Source of the DNA: Clostridiales bacterium 1_7_47FAA
Lineage (GTDB): Bacteria; Bacillota; Clostridia; Lachnospirales; Lachnospiraceae
Direction of reading: 5' to 3'
Assembly (NCBI GenBank): GCA_000155435.1
Contig: DS990260.1
Location: forward strand, 1,855,831-1,919,830
DNA: 64,000 nt
Shown here: positions 52,581 to 62,895 of the stretch, one piece after another
How positions within the stretch are numbered: position 1 is the first letter of the stretch
Layout: each line of letters starts with the position of its first letter
Program-made: the position numbers and the translations under genes
Notes under the pieces: generated by a model
What the model was told of the DNA's origin: nothing
Seen by the model: only the letters and a program-made list of their open reading frames with translations
The model's database searches: none

Positions 52581-53945
52581 TCACTCCCCATCATCACATT
52601 CAATAAAATATATAAACCAGCAAATTGCCAACAGGTCGGCCGCCCCTCCCGGGGACAGGTTTTTACTTATAAACTGATGATCCAAATCTCTTATGATTGC
52701 CGCAGCCGGATATTTCTCCTGATTGAGAATTTCATTCAGCTGCTTTTTCACATCTATATACGTGGAATAATCCGATCTTGCAATGATATTCGTATCAACC
52801 GCTTCCGACAATAAGTAGAGAAGCGTAATGCTTCCCGCTTCATCCTTTGTACAGCCTTCTGCCAACGCCTTTTTCAATATTGGAAGACCGGCATGGAGAA
52901 CGGCGGGAAATCCATCCGCCGCTTCTCCTCTGACGCCCTTTATTCCATATTTCTTATAAAGCTGACATCCCGCAGTGGGACGTTGCTGCTCTATATGGTT
53001 AAAAGCAAACTCTGCATATGGTTTCGACAGGGCGCCGCATTCCCTCAAAATCTGTTCTGCTGTAAGTTTTCCCTTGTTTCCTTTTATTCTTCCAATGGCG
53101 CCGCAAATGATGCCCATTGAGAAAATAGCTCCTTTATGGGTATTCACATTTTGGGTTGCATCGAACATTGCACATTCAGCATTCACTCCTTCATACTGCA
53201 ATTTCCGAAATGTTTTCTCTGGTGGTTCCATGGCGGTTTCAATGCCGGTTCGGACCATTGATTTGAAATGTGGAATAAGAGCTGCCGCACTATCCACAAA
53301 AGAATAAAAATCCATGTCACGATGCGATCCATTATTAAAACGATCCACCAATCCCGGTTTTGGTGATACAGAAACTTCGTAAAGCAGCGCCTTCATTGCG
53401 AAACCCGCTATCTTATCTACAAAATGATTCAAAAAGTATCCTTCCATCATCTGAACCGTTTTCTTCTGAAGTTCCTCTAACGGATGGACCCTGCGGGAAG
53501 AACACCGATGAACAGGGCCGCCGCAGATCAGACATCTGCGTTCACCCAGCCCCACTTCTCCCCGTTCCATCTTTGTTCCGTCACAAGCCAAAACATCAAT
53601 ATCAAAAAGTCTTCCCAGGGGATGCGTGTCTTCTATTTCCGACATGATACATTTTATTTCTATTATATCGCAATCCACAACAATAAACGCTTCATTTCCC
53701 GTGGCCTTATGTGTCTTTTCATAAAAAAGAACCGCGATTCCTCTGACTCTTAACTGATTAAAAATACATTCTGCTCCCTCTTCGAAGGTTTGCTGAATCA
53801 AATCAGAATTTTTCACCGGCCCCGCAATATTCAGAGTAAAACAGATTAAGTTTTTTTCATATTTCCGTATTAATTCCTGCTGGCGGAATGCTCTTGCTTC
53901 CCTCGCCGCCATCATGTCTGTAACCTGTACTTTTCTGATTTCCAT
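52581..53945 (-). CDS. citXG: CitXG: apo-citrate lyase prosthetic-group synthase and transferase, fused
   Basis: 454 aa. The N-terminal CitX part (about 1-165, with GLGERRCLICGGPVHRC and RRVHPLEEL) transfers the prosthetic group to the CitD acyl carrier; the C-terminal CitG part (YEVSVSPKPGLVDRFNNGSH, MDFYSF) makes triphosphoribosyl-dephospho-CoA. Fusions of these are known. The ATG at 53945 follows AGAGGTG. It lies 18 bases after citC. Required to mature the citrate lyase complex. Confidence 0.92.
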   Translation of the reverse strand: MEIRKVQVTDMMAAREARAFRQQELIRKYEKNLICFTLNIAGPVKNSDLIQQTFEEGAECIFNQLRVRGIAVLFYEKTHKATGNEAFIVVDCDIIEIKCIMSEIEDTHPLGRLFDIDVLACDGTKMERGEVGLGERRCLICGGPVHRCSSRRVHPLEELQKKTVQMMEGYFLNHFVDKIAGFAMKALLYEVSVSPKPGLVDRFNNGSHRDMDFYSFVDSAAALIPHFKSMVRTGIETAMEPPEKTFRKLQYEGVNAECAMFDATQNVNTHKGAIFSMGIICGAIGRIKGNKGKLTAEQILRECGALSKPYAEFAFNHIEQQRPTAGCQLYKKYGIKGVRGEAADGFPAVLHAGLPILKKALAEGCTKDEAGSITLLYLLSEAVDTNIIARSDYSTYIDVKKQLNEILNQEKYPAAAIIRDLDHQFISKNLSPGGAADLLAICWFIYFIECDDGE

Positions 53946-53963
53946 CTTCACACCTCTTTTTAA

Positions 53964-55019
53964 TCAGTAGTGTATGACGTCCCGCGCCTTTTGTATTGCT
54001 TCCAACACCGGACGCGCCTCCTCTGAGCAAAGATATTCCCATGTTGGTTTCGGAACAAATGGACAAACGCGTTCCAGCTGTCCATCGTGAATCCACTGCC
54101 TCACCCTGCTGGCGCTGATTACTTCCTCATTTATCTTTTTCCGCGGGATTTCTTCTGCTTTAATGCCCGCCTTATTCAGCTGTTCCAGCATGACACGATT
54201 GTACATGGCCGTTACCGTACTTTTCTTTTCTTCTCCCACAAATCGATTGGTAACGCCAAGTTCTCCGGCAATTCTTTCAAATATTGCAATGTCCAGTTTT
54301 GCGTGAGCCTCACATACAACCGCCTCTTCTTTAAGAAAATAACTGGGAAATGTTCCCTGTGAAATCATATACGGTCCGCTTGCATGACAAATCACATTTT
54401 TCAGATGCGCAGTTCCCTTTTTTACCAGGTCCTGCCGGACAGAAAACGGAAACATGCTGCAGTCTTCACTTACCACAAAAATATGAAGGATATCACACTT
54501 TTTTGCCGCCTCCTCAACAAGAAACAGGTGCCCCATTGTAAATGGATTGGCGTTCATGACGACCGCTCCGGCCTGCGTTCCCAAAGCCCCGACATCATGG
54601 CTCTCCCGCTTCAAACTGTCTAAATACTTGGAAAATCCATTTTTCCTGTTCTCCAGGAAGGTAACCATCCCATCCACATTTGCAATTTCATAAAACCCCA
54701 GATCCTGAAAGAAACGGGCCTCCCTTATTTTCGTATAAATAAACAGATGGGTATTTCCCCTGGATATCTGGTACCCTGTCAGATGCCGGATCAACAGGTT
54801 CAAAAGCCCTCTCCCCTGATAGCGGTGATCCACCGCCATACAGCGGAGCGTATTTCCAAAGCAGCTTCCCGTGGCCACCGGATTTCCCAAATCATCTAAT
54901 ATGACACATGTATAATCCAGATTGCCATCCCTTTGGATTCCTTCCTGTTCCAGGAGCCGGGCCACTGCAAGATTCATTTTACTGTCTTTTTCAGAAATAC
55001 CCTCCACCATATAATCCAT
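53964..55019 (-). CDS. citC: Citrate lyase ligase (acetylation enzyme)
   Basis: 351 aa. Acetylates the thiol of the citrate lyase prosthetic group using ATP and acetate. Seen: N-terminal GNAT-like domain (about 1-130, HRYQGRGLLNLLIRHL) and the nucleotidyltransferase block NANPFTMGH at 156-164, then SASRVRQWI, the ATP-binding motif. Follows citF by two bases. Confidence 0.93.
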   Translation of the reverse strand: MDYMVEGISEKDSKMNLAVARLLEQEGIQRDGNLDYTCVILDDLGNPVATGSCFGNTLRCMAVDHRYQGRGLLNLLIRHLTGYQISRGNTHLFIYTKIREARFFQDLGFYEIANVDGMVTFLENRKNGFSKYLDSLKRESHDVGALGTQAGAVVMNANPFTMGHLFLVEEAAKKCDILHIFVVSEDCSMFPFSVRQDLVKKGTAHLKNVICHASGPYMISQGTFPSYFLKEEAVVCEAHAKLDIAIFERIAGELGVTNRFVGEEKKSTVTAMYNRVMLEQLNKAGIKAEEIPRKKINEEVISASRVRQWIHDGQLERVCPFVPKPTWEYLCSEEARPVLEAIQKARDVIHY

Positions 55020-55021
55020 TT

Positions 55022-56566
55022 CTATTTCACCTCTCGCACAACATCCATAATGGTTCCGTCGCGGCCCTCAATAATACCTACGATTCGTTCACCAAATTTA
55101 ACCGGCTGGGGAGTGCCTACGATATCATACGCGATATCCCTTAATTCTTCAATTGTCCTTAAAGGAACACAATCGGCCTTCTTTAACGCCTCCAACAGGT
55201 CCTGTCTGGCCGGATTGACCGCCACTCCATAATCGGTTACTACCACATCAATGCTTTCTCCCGGGGTTGTCACTGTTGTCACATCCGTACAGATTGCAGG
55301 AATCCTTCCCTGAAGGAGCGGGCATATGACGATTGTGCATTTTGCGCCCTGGGCGGCATCAGGATGTCCCCCCTGGGCGCCTGTAATGATCCCATCTGAA
55401 CCAACTACCACATTACAGTTGAAATGTGTGTCAACTTCCAATGCCGCCAATACCACATAGTCCAGTTTGTTAACGAAAGAGCCTTTGTTAAACGGATTGG
55501 CGTAAGCGCCCGCGCTGATTCTGTGATGATTCGGATGCTTTACGGAATTAACGGCAAACAAGTCAAAGTCCTGGGTATCAAGTAATTTTCCTACAAGACC
55601 TTTATCCAGCATATCGACCATTCCTTTGCTCATACCGCCCACAGCAAATCCCATCTTAATCCCGCGTTCCTCCATAATTTTGGCAAGCAATGCGGCAGAA
55701 GCAATGGACGCTCCTCCTACTCCGGTCTGATAAGAAAATCCTTCTTTAAAATATGGCGTATTAATTACCACCTGGGTGCAGTAATCTGCCATCATAATTT
55801 TTCTGGTGTCCGTTGTTGGCTTTGCCGCCCCTGTGGCAATCTTTTCCGGAATGCCTATGGCATCCACCACGCACACATAATCCACTCTTGTCATGGCAAC
55901 ATCCGCCGGAAAATTGGGGAAGGGAACAAGACAGTCCGTAACCGCAACCACTTTATTGGCATGCTGTCCGTCAACAAAGGAATATGACAGCACGCCGCAG
56001 TCGCTCTTTCCTCCAATGCCTTTGCAGTTACCATAATCATCACATGTGGGCGCTCCGATAAATGATATGTCTATGATTGTCTCTCCACTCTGGATTGCCC
56101 GCACACGGCCTCCGTGGGAACGCATGATTGCAGGCTTTTTCAGCTTTCCATGTGAGATGGCCTCTCCGATTTTACCTCTGACTCCTGATGATTCGATTCC
56201 GGTAATTGTCCCATCCTCGATATATTCCAGTAACGGATCATGTGCTTTTCCAAGAGAACTTGCACAAATTGTCACATCCCTGATTCCCATATCATGGACT
56301 TCCTTCATGACCATGTTGACTATGAGATCCCCCTCCCGGAAATGATGATGAAATCCAAGTGTCATACCATCATGAGCGCCGCATTTTTCAAGGGCTTCCC
56401 GGATGGAAGAAACCATTTTACTTGTATTGTGGTCCATGACAGGTTTTACAATGGGTCCCTGTTTTCTGTACTCAACACCTTCTTTATAGTTGTTGCCCTG
56501 AAACGGTTCCTTTCCCGTCAATTTGAGAATTTCATCCGGAATTTCACGTCCTACTGCATTTAACAT
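55022..56566 (-). CDS. citF: Citrate lyase alpha subunit
   Basis: 514 aa, full length. Transfers the acyl carrier from acetyl to citryl form (citrate:acetyl-ACP transferase). Seen: GREIPDEILKLTGKEPF, HHHFREGDLIVNMVMKE, SSGVRGKIGE and GGHPDAAQGAKCTIV, typical of CitF. Starts one base after the CitE stop, with AGGAGG in the CitE coding end. Confidence 0.95.
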   Translation of the reverse strand: MLNAVGREIPDEILKLTGKEPFQGNNYKEGVEYRKQGPIVKPVMDHNTSKMVSSIREALEKCGAHDGMTLGFHHHFREGDLIVNMVMKEVHDMGIRDVTICASSLGKAHDPLLEYIEDGTITGIESSGVRGKIGEAISHGKLKKPAIMRSHGGRVRAIQSGETIIDISFIGAPTCDDYGNCKGIGGKSDCGVLSYSFVDGQHANKVVAVTDCLVPFPNFPADVAMTRVDYVCVVDAIGIPEKIATGAAKPTTDTRKIMMADYCTQVVINTPYFKEGFSYQTGVGGASIASAALLAKIMEERGIKMGFAVGGMSKGMVDMLDKGLVGKLLDTQDFDLFAVNSVKHPNHHRISAGAYANPFNKGSFVNKLDYVVLAALEVDTHFNCNVVVGSDGIITGAQGGHPDAAQGAKCTIVICPLLQGRIPAICTDVTTVTTPGESIDVVVTDYGVAVNPARQDLLEALKKADCVPLRTIEELRDIAYDIVGTPQPVKFGERIVGIIEGRDGTIMDVVREVK

Positions 56567-56567
56567 C

Positions 56568-57467
56568 TCAAAATTCCTCCTTCAAAACTCCTGACGCTTT
56601 TGCCAGTTCAATGGTCCGCTTTGCACCGTCATAAAAGGCAATATCTATCATTTTTCCATCCACTGTGAAAACACCGATTCCCAGCTTCTTTTTTTCTTCT
56701 ATTTCTTTTACTACCTTCTGTGAAAAAACAATCTCCTTTTGTGTCGGTGTATATATTTCATGAACCGGGGCAATCTGCCGCGGGTTAATGACGGATTTTC
56801 CGTCAAATCCCATCAAATGGATTGTTTCTACATCCTTTTTGAAACCTTCCATATCGTCCAGATCCGTATACACGGTGTCAAAACATTGTACGCCCGCGGC
56901 CCGGGCAGCTATAATCATGTGCTGCCTTGCTCCCATAAGTTCCACCCCGGTACCAGTAATTCTTGTCTGGAGATCTTTTGTGTAATCTCCTCCGGAAAGA
57001 GCGATTCCAAACAGGCGTTCCGAAGCATTGCAGATATCCAGTGCGTTTAACACACCCTTTGCGGATTCTAAAGCCGCCATAACCAAAACCTTTCCCGGCT
57101 CGACCCCAAATTCGTTTTCCGCCTCTTCCACCGCCTTTTCTACCTGTTTCACATCCTTTGCAGTCTCTGTTTTCGGAATGCGGATACCGTCCGCTCCCCC
57201 GGCTACCGCACACCGGATATCCTCTTTCCAGAGACCTGAATCAAGACCATTGATTCTTACGATACACTCGATGCCCCTGTAATTAATTTCCCGCAGGGCA
57301 TGATACAATGAAAAACGGGCCGCGTCTTTTTCTTTTTCCGCCACAGCATCCTCAAGGTCAAGCATGATACTGTCCGGTTTATAAATATATGGATCCTTAA
57401 TCAGCCCTGGTTTCTGCGCGTTTAAAAACATCATTGTTCTTCTGAGTCTTTTTTTATTTGGATTCAT
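56568..57467 (-). CDS. citE: Citrate lyase beta subunit
   Basis: 299 aa TIM-barrel lyase that cleaves citryl-ACP to oxaloacetate and acetyl-ACP. Seen: RRTMMFLNAQKPGLIKD, DLEDAVAEKEKDAARF, VRINGLDSG, and GFDGKSVINPRQI. The ATG at 57467 overlaps the citD stop by one base (TAATG); an in-frame extension upstream is rejected. Confidence 0.95.
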   Translation of the reverse strand: MNPNKKRLRRTMMFLNAQKPGLIKDPYIYKPDSIMLDLEDAVAEKEKDAARFSLYHALREINYRGIECIVRINGLDSGLWKEDIRCAVAGGADGIRIPKTETAKDVKQVEKAVEEAENEFGVEPGKVLVMAALESAKGVLNALDICNASERLFGIALSGGDYTKDLQTRITGTGVELMGARQHMIIAARAAGVQCFDTVYTDLDDMEGFKKDVETIHLMGFDGKSVINPRQIAPVHEIYTPTQKEIVFSQKVVKEIEEKKKLGIGVFTVDGKMIDIAFYDGAKRTIELAKASGVLKEEF

Positions 57468-57766
57468 TACCGAACCGCACCTCCCCATGGCACATTTGTT
57501 GTCTGTCCGGCGCTTCTGTACACAGCGCACTCCACACGTGCCTTAATTGTACAATCTAACGCTCCTTTGTCCACAATCCTGATAAATACATCTTTCACAT
57601 CCAGGCGCTCCAATGTCTCCCTGACCACTTCCTGTATCTGCTCTCCGAACTGATTCATAACCACACTTTCAAGCTCCAGTTCCACACTGCCGCTGCCCGG
57701 TTCAACCGTCACCATACAATCGCTGGACTCAAGCGTTCCGGCAATTGCCGCTTTGTCAATCTTCAT
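57467..57766 (-). CDS. citD: Citrate lyase acyl carrier protein (gamma subunit)
   Basis: 99 aa. Carries the phosphoribosyl-dephospho-CoA prosthetic group on a Ser. Seen: IAGTLESSDCMVTVEPGSGS, with the modified Ser expected in the GSGS stretch, and VVRETLERLDVKDVFIRIVDKGALDCTIKARVE. First gene of the lyase group, 21 bases after the transporter stop. Confidence 0.94.
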   Translation of the reverse strand: MKIDKAAIAGTLESSDCMVTVEPGSGSVELELESVVMNQFGEQIQEVVRETLERLDVKDVFIRIVDKGALDCTIKARVECAVYRSAGQTTNVPWGGAVR

Positions 57767-57787
57767 CTTTTCACCTTCCTTGAAACT

Positions 57788-59053
57788 TTAATAAAACAAC
57801 CCGCCAAGATTAAACACACCAAGCGCAGAAAGAATTACATTTAAAAATACATTTCCCACCGAGAGAAGGAACAGCGTCCGGAACATCTTGTTCAGTTCAG
57901 CCGTACTGGTTTCTCTTGCCGCAGAATAAGACGACATAATAATTGCGCCTCCGGTAGATAAGGGACTGATGGCCGCTGCAAATGATGTAGCTGTGATTGC
58001 TGAAATCAGTTCCACGTAATTGACGCCGCTTCCAAACTTTTCGCACACCTCTGCCGCAATCGGATATAAAGTGGGCATAACAACCCCCGTTGTAGAGCTG
58101 ACCCAGGACAGGATTCCCGAGGTGGCCGCCAGTATGGGAACTGCTGTCTTTTCAATCATAAATCCTGTCAGGAAATCGGAAACCAGGGTAATACCGCCCA
58201 GTGTATCAATCACATGAATCAGGACGCCAACTCCACATATAAACACAAGCGTCCCCCACGGAATTCCTTTTATTGCTTTCTTTTCATCAACAACGCCAAG
58301 AAGAACTAAAACAGCAGCCGTGGCAAATGCAAACAGGCCTGTGTCAAGCTTAAATCCGATACAGCATACAACCATTACAACGATTGCCACAATCGTAAGC
58401 AGCTGGTCACGATTAAACTTTGGAATGTCTGAAAGCTTCAGCGGATTGTCCGCTTTTACTTTATAGCCTTTATACAGTATGTATACAACAAGTGTAAACA
58501 AGAACCCTGAAAGCAGTGTTGACAAAAACAGATGAAGGCCAAATCCACTGTAACCCAGAGGCTCCGAAAGATTTTTAGCTAAAACGCCCGTCAAAGAGAG
58601 AACCGATGCGCATCCGGCATTCGCCCCCAGTTTTGCATAAAGAGACGTTGCCATAGGATTGATATCCATTTCAAAGGCCAGATACATGGCAAATGTTGTC
58701 ATCAAAATACCCGCCGCAATATGCCCCGGACCGATTGCTGAAATGAATGCCGACAAAAAAAACATCAGAATGGGAATCAGGATTGTCCGTTTTCCTACAA
58801 GTGCAACCACCTTCTTAGAAAACAGATCCAATGTTCCATTATTGGATGCCATGCCAAACAGGAACGTAACACCCACCAGAGTCACAAACATGGAACTGCT
58901 GAATCCTGACACAATCTCTTTTGCCGACATGCCCCCAAATGTTCCCAGCGCAAATGCAACACCGATAGAAAGGAATCCCAGATTTACTTTTCTTATAAAA
59001 CCTATTGCCACTACCACTACAAGCACAATAAGCGAAATAATTGACAGACTCAT
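57788..59053 (-). CDS. SLC13/MatC-like dicarboxylate or tricarboxylate transporter
   Basis: 421 aa, 11-12 spans. Seen: GFLSIGVAFALGTFGGMSAKEIV near the N terminus, the MatC/DASS pattern, GPGHIAAGILM near 108-118, and SSTTGVVMPTLYPIA near 320. The ATG at 59053 follows GGAGG. Lies between the PrpF-family gene and citD. Likely imports the carboxylate that feeds the pathway. E. coli YbhI is in an equivalent neighbourhood. Confidence 0.85.
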   Translation of the reverse strand: MSLSIISLIVLVVVVAIGFIRKVNLGFLSIGVAFALGTFGGMSAKEIVSGFSSSMFVTLVGVTFLFGMASNNGTLDLFSKKVVALVGKRTILIPILMFFLSAFISAIGPGHIAAGILMTTFAMYLAFEMDINPMATSLYAKLGANAGCASVLSLTGVLAKNLSEPLGYSGFGLHLFLSTLLSGFLFTLVVYILYKGYKVKADNPLKLSDIPKFNRDQLLTIVAIVVMVVCCIGFKLDTGLFAFATAAVLVLLGVVDEKKAIKGIPWGTLVFICGVGVLIHVIDTLGGITLVSDFLTGFMIEKTAVPILAATSGILSWVSSTTGVVMPTLYPIAAEVCEKFGSGVNYVELISAITATSFAAAISPLSTGGAIIMSSYSAARETSTAELNKMFRTLFLLSVGNVFLNVILSALGVFNLGGLFY

Positions 59054-59097
59054 AATATATTTCCTCCACACATTTTAAATAGCGATTCTTGTTCCGG

Positions 59098-60252
59098 CTA
59101 AAACCGTACCCTTGCTACCCCTTCCATAATCAGATTCGCAGTGCGAAATCCAAACGTATCTTCGATTTCGGGAATCTTATTATGCTGCTGAAAGTCAACC
59201 CCGCATTCTAATATACCACCGGGATGCCCAATTCGTATATACTGCGTATCCATATGTCCTGAACACACCTGATTCACTATGCTGCCGGGAACCACAGCCG
59301 CTGCCGCGGTACACATGGCGCCCGTCATGGCGTAGCTGGGATGTGCTTTCTGCATGGACATCATTCTGGAAACCAGATCAATACTCTCCTGCGCCACTGT
59401 CTCTCCGCCCATGGTCTTATACTCTTTGGGCTGCGCCACAAATGTTATTTTAGGGATTCCAGGAGTCTCCCAGGCGGATTTCCGGTAATCGTCAATCAAT
59501 CCCAGCTTCACTGCCGCAAGTCCCCGGATTTCTTCCAATAAAGCAAGTACTTCCTCATCTGCATTCACATCATCCGGAAGTTCCTTTCCCGTCAGCCCTA
59601 TGTCCTGCGCCTTCACAAACACAAGAGGGTTTGCCGCGTCAATGATGGAAACTTCTATATTTCCCAGTCCCGGAACTTCCAGTACGTCAACTGCGTTTCC
59701 TGTGGGCAGCAGTCCCTTTCCCAATGTTCCCGCCGGATTTACAAATTTAAGTTTTACCGGCGCGGCCTTACCCGGCACTCCCGCTATACTGAAATCACCG
59801 TCATATACCACATTTCCATCTGATGTCCTGATATCGGCAACAATCAGCTTATCCGTATTCGTATTATATATTCTGACTGATGTTTTATCATTCTGCGCTT
59901 TAATCAAGCCTTTTTCAATGGCAAACGGCCCAACACCCGATGAAATATTACCGCAGTTTCCTTTGTAGCTTACGATTGGTTTATCCACGGATACCTGTGC
60001 AAATGTATAATCTACATCTGCGTCAGGTCTGTTGGAAGGACTTACAATGGCCACCTTACTCGTTACGGACTGTCCGCCGCCCAGTCCGTCTATCTGGTTC
60101 TTATCCGGACTTCCCATCATTCTAAGCAGCACGTCATCCCATTTTTCGCGGTCATCCGGAAGATCGCTCTCTAAAATATAAACCCCTTTGCTTGTTCCGC
60201 CCCGCATAATAGTGACAGGAATATGGAATAACCCTGTTTCTTTATTTAACAT
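59098..60252 (-). CDS. PrpF-family isomerase (aconitate delta-isomerase type)
   Basis: 384 aa. PrpF proteins move the double bond or cis/trans geometry of aconitate-type acids. Seen: TIMRGGTSKGVY at 14-25, GNCGNISSGVGPFA at about 98-111, with the conserved Cys of the family, and FVKAQDIGL. Its start overlaps the aconitase stop by one base (TAATG). With that aconitase it may link trans-aconitate to citrate. E. coli YbhH is a relative. Confidence 0.9.
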   Translation of the reverse strand: MLNKETGLFHIPVTIMRGGTSKGVYILESDLPDDREKWDDVLLRMMGSPDKNQIDGLGGGQSVTSKVAIVSPSNRPDADVDYTFAQVSVDKPIVSYKGNCGNISSGVGPFAIEKGLIKAQNDKTSVRIYNTNTDKLIVADIRTSDGNVVYDGDFSIAGVPGKAAPVKLKFVNPAGTLGKGLLPTGNAVDVLEVPGLGNIEVSIIDAANPLVFVKAQDIGLTGKELPDDVNADEEVLALLEEIRGLAAVKLGLIDDYRKSAWETPGIPKITFVAQPKEYKTMGGETVAQESIDLVSRMMSMQKAHPSYAMTGAMCTAAAAVVPGSIVNQVCSGHMDTQYIRIGHPGGILECGVDFQQHNKIPEIEDTFGFRTANLIMEGVARVRF

Positions 60253-62540
60253 TAGATTTCCTCCTGCTGCAACTGAACAGAATTATGTTTACGGTTGTAA
60301 TTGATTAGAGAACCACAGCGGATTATTTCTTTTTCTTCCTCTGTCAGCGGCTCAATTGCCAGTGATAATTTTCTTATTTTATCACCAATAATAAATGCCG
60401 TAATTTCCTTCATGTCGGTGTTAAGCGCCTTTTTAATATCAGGTACAAATATATAATCATCCTCTGAAAAACCGGCAGGATCATTTAAAATAAAGGGTAC
60501 CATTCCCCAGTTAATCAAGTTCGAGCGGTATCGCTTTGTGGCGTATTCCACCGAGATATTGGCTCCGCCAAGAAGCACTCTCTGGCAGGACGCCGCCTGT
60601 TCACGTGCCGAACCGTCTCCCGGCTTTACCGCGTAGATTGTACTTGAAAGATCAATTGACTCATCCTCTACTTTTTCATATCCCGGTATGGTATGTATTT
60701 TATCAAGAATTTCCCTGATTTCTTCAGGACAGTTTCCTTCTTTTCTTGCCTTTTCGTTATTCATAACCGCTTTTGCTTTCCCTACGTACTCCGGCGCCCG
60801 TCTGCTTAATGTAAACTCAGCCAGCCCCATAGGATTGGATCGAAAGGAACCGGTTTCTCCGGACGGGATAAGTTCATCCGTTGTTGTTACAGGATCCGTG
60901 ATATACGCGCATACCTTTAGAAGCATATTTTCATTCAACTCCGGAAGCTGGGGCCAGGCCTTAATATTGGGACCACAAATCAGTTCCTCTTCCGGATTGC
61001 CCTTTCCAAATCCCTGATACACTCTGTTGGCATATACTTTGGAATCATAATGGTACTCAGGACACTCATACACATATCCCAATTCATCCGCCGCTGTGAT
61101 TCTTCCCCGGTTGGCGGAAGTCGCCGCAACAGAACGCGCATCCATCAAGGCCACACTTGCAATCTGTCCATTACCCGGCTTAGATCCCTCACGGTTGGGG
61201 AAGTTTCTTGTGGTATGTCTAACTGCAAACTGTCCGTGCGCCGGTGTATCTCCCGCGCCAAAACACGGTCCGCAAAATGCAGTACGAATGGTCGCTCCGG
61301 CAGCGGTTAATGTTTCAATTGCTCCCTTCCTTAAGAGATCCATCATAACTGCCTGAGAGCTTGGATAGACACTCAAATTAAACGCGTCATTTCCTGTGGA
61401 TTTATTTTCCAGCAGATAAGCAGCCTCCATAATGTTTGAATACGTTCCTCCGGAACAGCCTGCAATTGTTCCCTGATCCGCATACAAGGCTCCATCATGG
61501 ATTTTCCCTCTAAGGTTCAACTGCAGCTCCGGATTTTTAATCAATTTTTTCGCATTTTCTTCCACTTCGTGGAGAATGTCATCCAGATTTTCATTTAACA
61601 CACGAATTTCATATCCGTTTGAAGGATGGAACGGCAATGCAATCATGCTGTGTATGGCAGACAGGTCGATGTAAATGCACCCTTCATAATATGCAATCTT
61701 TTGAGGCTCAAGTTTTTTATATTCGCCGCCTCTTCCATGAGCAGCCAAATACTTTTTCGTATCTTCATCGGTTCTCCAGATTGAGGAAAGACAGGTGGTT
61801 TCCGTAGTCATTACGTCAATACCATTTCTGTAATCCGTACTCATTGACGAAACACCGGGTCCGACAAATTCCATCACCTTATTCTTCACATATCCATTCT
61901 TAAAAACCGCTGTAACAATCGCAATCGCAATATCCTGCGGCCCGACTCCCGGATTGGGTTTTCCGTCTAAATATACAGCAATGACTTCCGGATACTTAAT
62001 ATCCCATGTCTCTTCCAAAATCTGCTTTACCAGTTCCCCTCCGCCTTCTCCAACAGCCATGGTTCCAATGGCTCCGTAACGTGTATGTGAATCAGAGCCG
62101 AGAATCATCTTGCCGCATCCCGCTTCCGTTTCCCGCATATATTGATGAATCACACCCATATGCGGCGGAAGGTAAATTCCGCCATATTTTTTTGCGGCAG
62201 TTAATCCAAACACATGATCATCTTCATTGATCGTACCTCCCACTGCACACAAACTGTTATGACAGCAGGTCAGAACATAAGGAATCGGAAAACGCTCCAT
62301 CCCTGATGCACGCGCTGTCTGGATAATCCCCACATAAGTCAGATCGTGGCTGGTAATTGCATCAAACCGGATTTTTAAATTCTCTTTACTTGTTCCGGTG
62401 TTGTGATCCTGCAGAATACCATAGGAAATCGTACCTTCTTTATACTGTTCCTTTTTTTCCAAAAGTTCTCTTGGGGCTTCATTTTCTCCAACAACCGTTT
62501 CACCCTCCAGAAGGAACACACCCGAATCATATAATTTCAT
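60252..62540 (-). CDS. Aconitase-family hydratase (YbhJ-like)
   Basis: 762 aa. Seen: [34 protein letters not shown], and Cys ligands for a [4Fe-4S] cluster in TIAGCSGG (first) and FCGPCFG (second and third), then the swivelling domain with [17 protein letters not shown]. Hydrates or dehydrates aconitate-type substrates. The family match is to the YbhJ group rather than to housekeeping AcnA. First gene of the citrate-lyase unit, start after AAAGGAT. Confidence 0.9.
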   Translation of the reverse strand: MKLYDSGVFLLEGETVVGENEAPRELLEKKEQYKEGTISYGILQDHNTGTSKENLKIRFDAITSHDLTYVGIIQTARASGMERFPIPYVLTCCHNSLCAVGGTINEDDHVFGLTAAKKYGGIYLPPHMGVIHQYMRETEAGCGKMILGSDSHTRYGAIGTMAVGEGGGELVKQILEETWDIKYPEVIAVYLDGKPNPGVGPQDIAIAIVTAVFKNGYVKNKVMEFVGPGVSSMSTDYRNGIDVMTTETTCLSSIWRTDEDTKKYLAAHGRGGEYKKLEPQKIAYYEGCIYIDLSAIHSMIALPFHPSNGYEIRVLNENLDDILHEVEENAKKLIKNPELQLNLRGKIHDGALYADQGTIAGCSGGTYSNIMEAAYLLENKSTGNDAFNLSVYPSSQAVMMDLLRKGAIETLTAAGATIRTAFCGPCFGAGDTPAHGQFAVRHTTRNFPNREGSKPGNGQIASVALMDARSVAATSANRGRITAADELGYVYECPEYHYDSKVYANRVYQGFGKGNPEEELICGPNIKAWPQLPELNENMLLKVCAYITDPVTTTDELIPSGETGSFRSNPMGLAEFTLSRRAPEYVGKAKAVMNNEKARKEGNCPEEIREILDKIHTIPGYEKVEDESIDLSSTIYAVKPGDGSAREQAASCQRVLLGGANISVEYATKRYRSNLINWGMVPFILNDPAGFSEDDYIFVPDIKKALNTDMKEITAFIIGDKIRKLSLAIEPLTEEEKEIIRCGSLINYNRKHNSVQLQQEEI

Positions 62541-62601
62541 TCTTATCTATCCTTTCTCTGATTATCGATTCAGACTGGCCAGATCTGTTTTCTATATCCA
62601 T

Positions 62602-62630
62602 ATTGTATATCTCTAAATACAATGTGTAAA
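62602..62630 (-). promoter_or_regulatory. Promoter and dyad of the tricarboxylate operon
   Basis: On the minus strand TTTACA (62625-62630) and TACAAT (62602-62607) with a 17-base spacer, about 60 bases before the hydratase start. A dyad ATTGTAT-N8-ATACAAT (62602-62623) overlaps the -10 and spacer; it could be a LysR-type operator. Confidence 0.6.
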
Positions 62631-62801
62631 ATTCATATTTTTCATTTATTTCATTCATTGAAACTATGCTTATATCTATTTTTTACATGCTTAAACTCGA
62701 TTTTTTGTTGATTTTAGCCAACTTCTTTCTAATATTTACTTAATATTCCAATTTACTAAATATACCTATTTTTCATAAAAACTATAGTTTGTAACTATTT
62801 C

Positions 62802-62830
62802 TTGTCAACACAAAATAAAACGATTATAAT
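62802..62830 (+). promoter_or_regulatory. Promoter of the LysR gene
   Basis: TTGTCA (62802-62807) and TATAAT (62825-62830) with a 17-base spacer. AACGAT (62819) and ATCGTT (62837) flank the -10, a possible autoregulatory dyad. The remainder of the 355-base divergent region is AT-rich without a gene. Confidence 0.65.
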
Positions 62831-62895
62831 CAATATATCGTTAAACGTTTTATATTTATCTACACATTAATAATTTTACAGAAAGGAATCATTTC

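Noticed and set aside
60252-62540. Housekeeping aconitase of the TCA cycle
   Set aside because: Context with PrpF and citrate lyase and similarity to the YbhJ group point to a dedicated catabolic hydratase.
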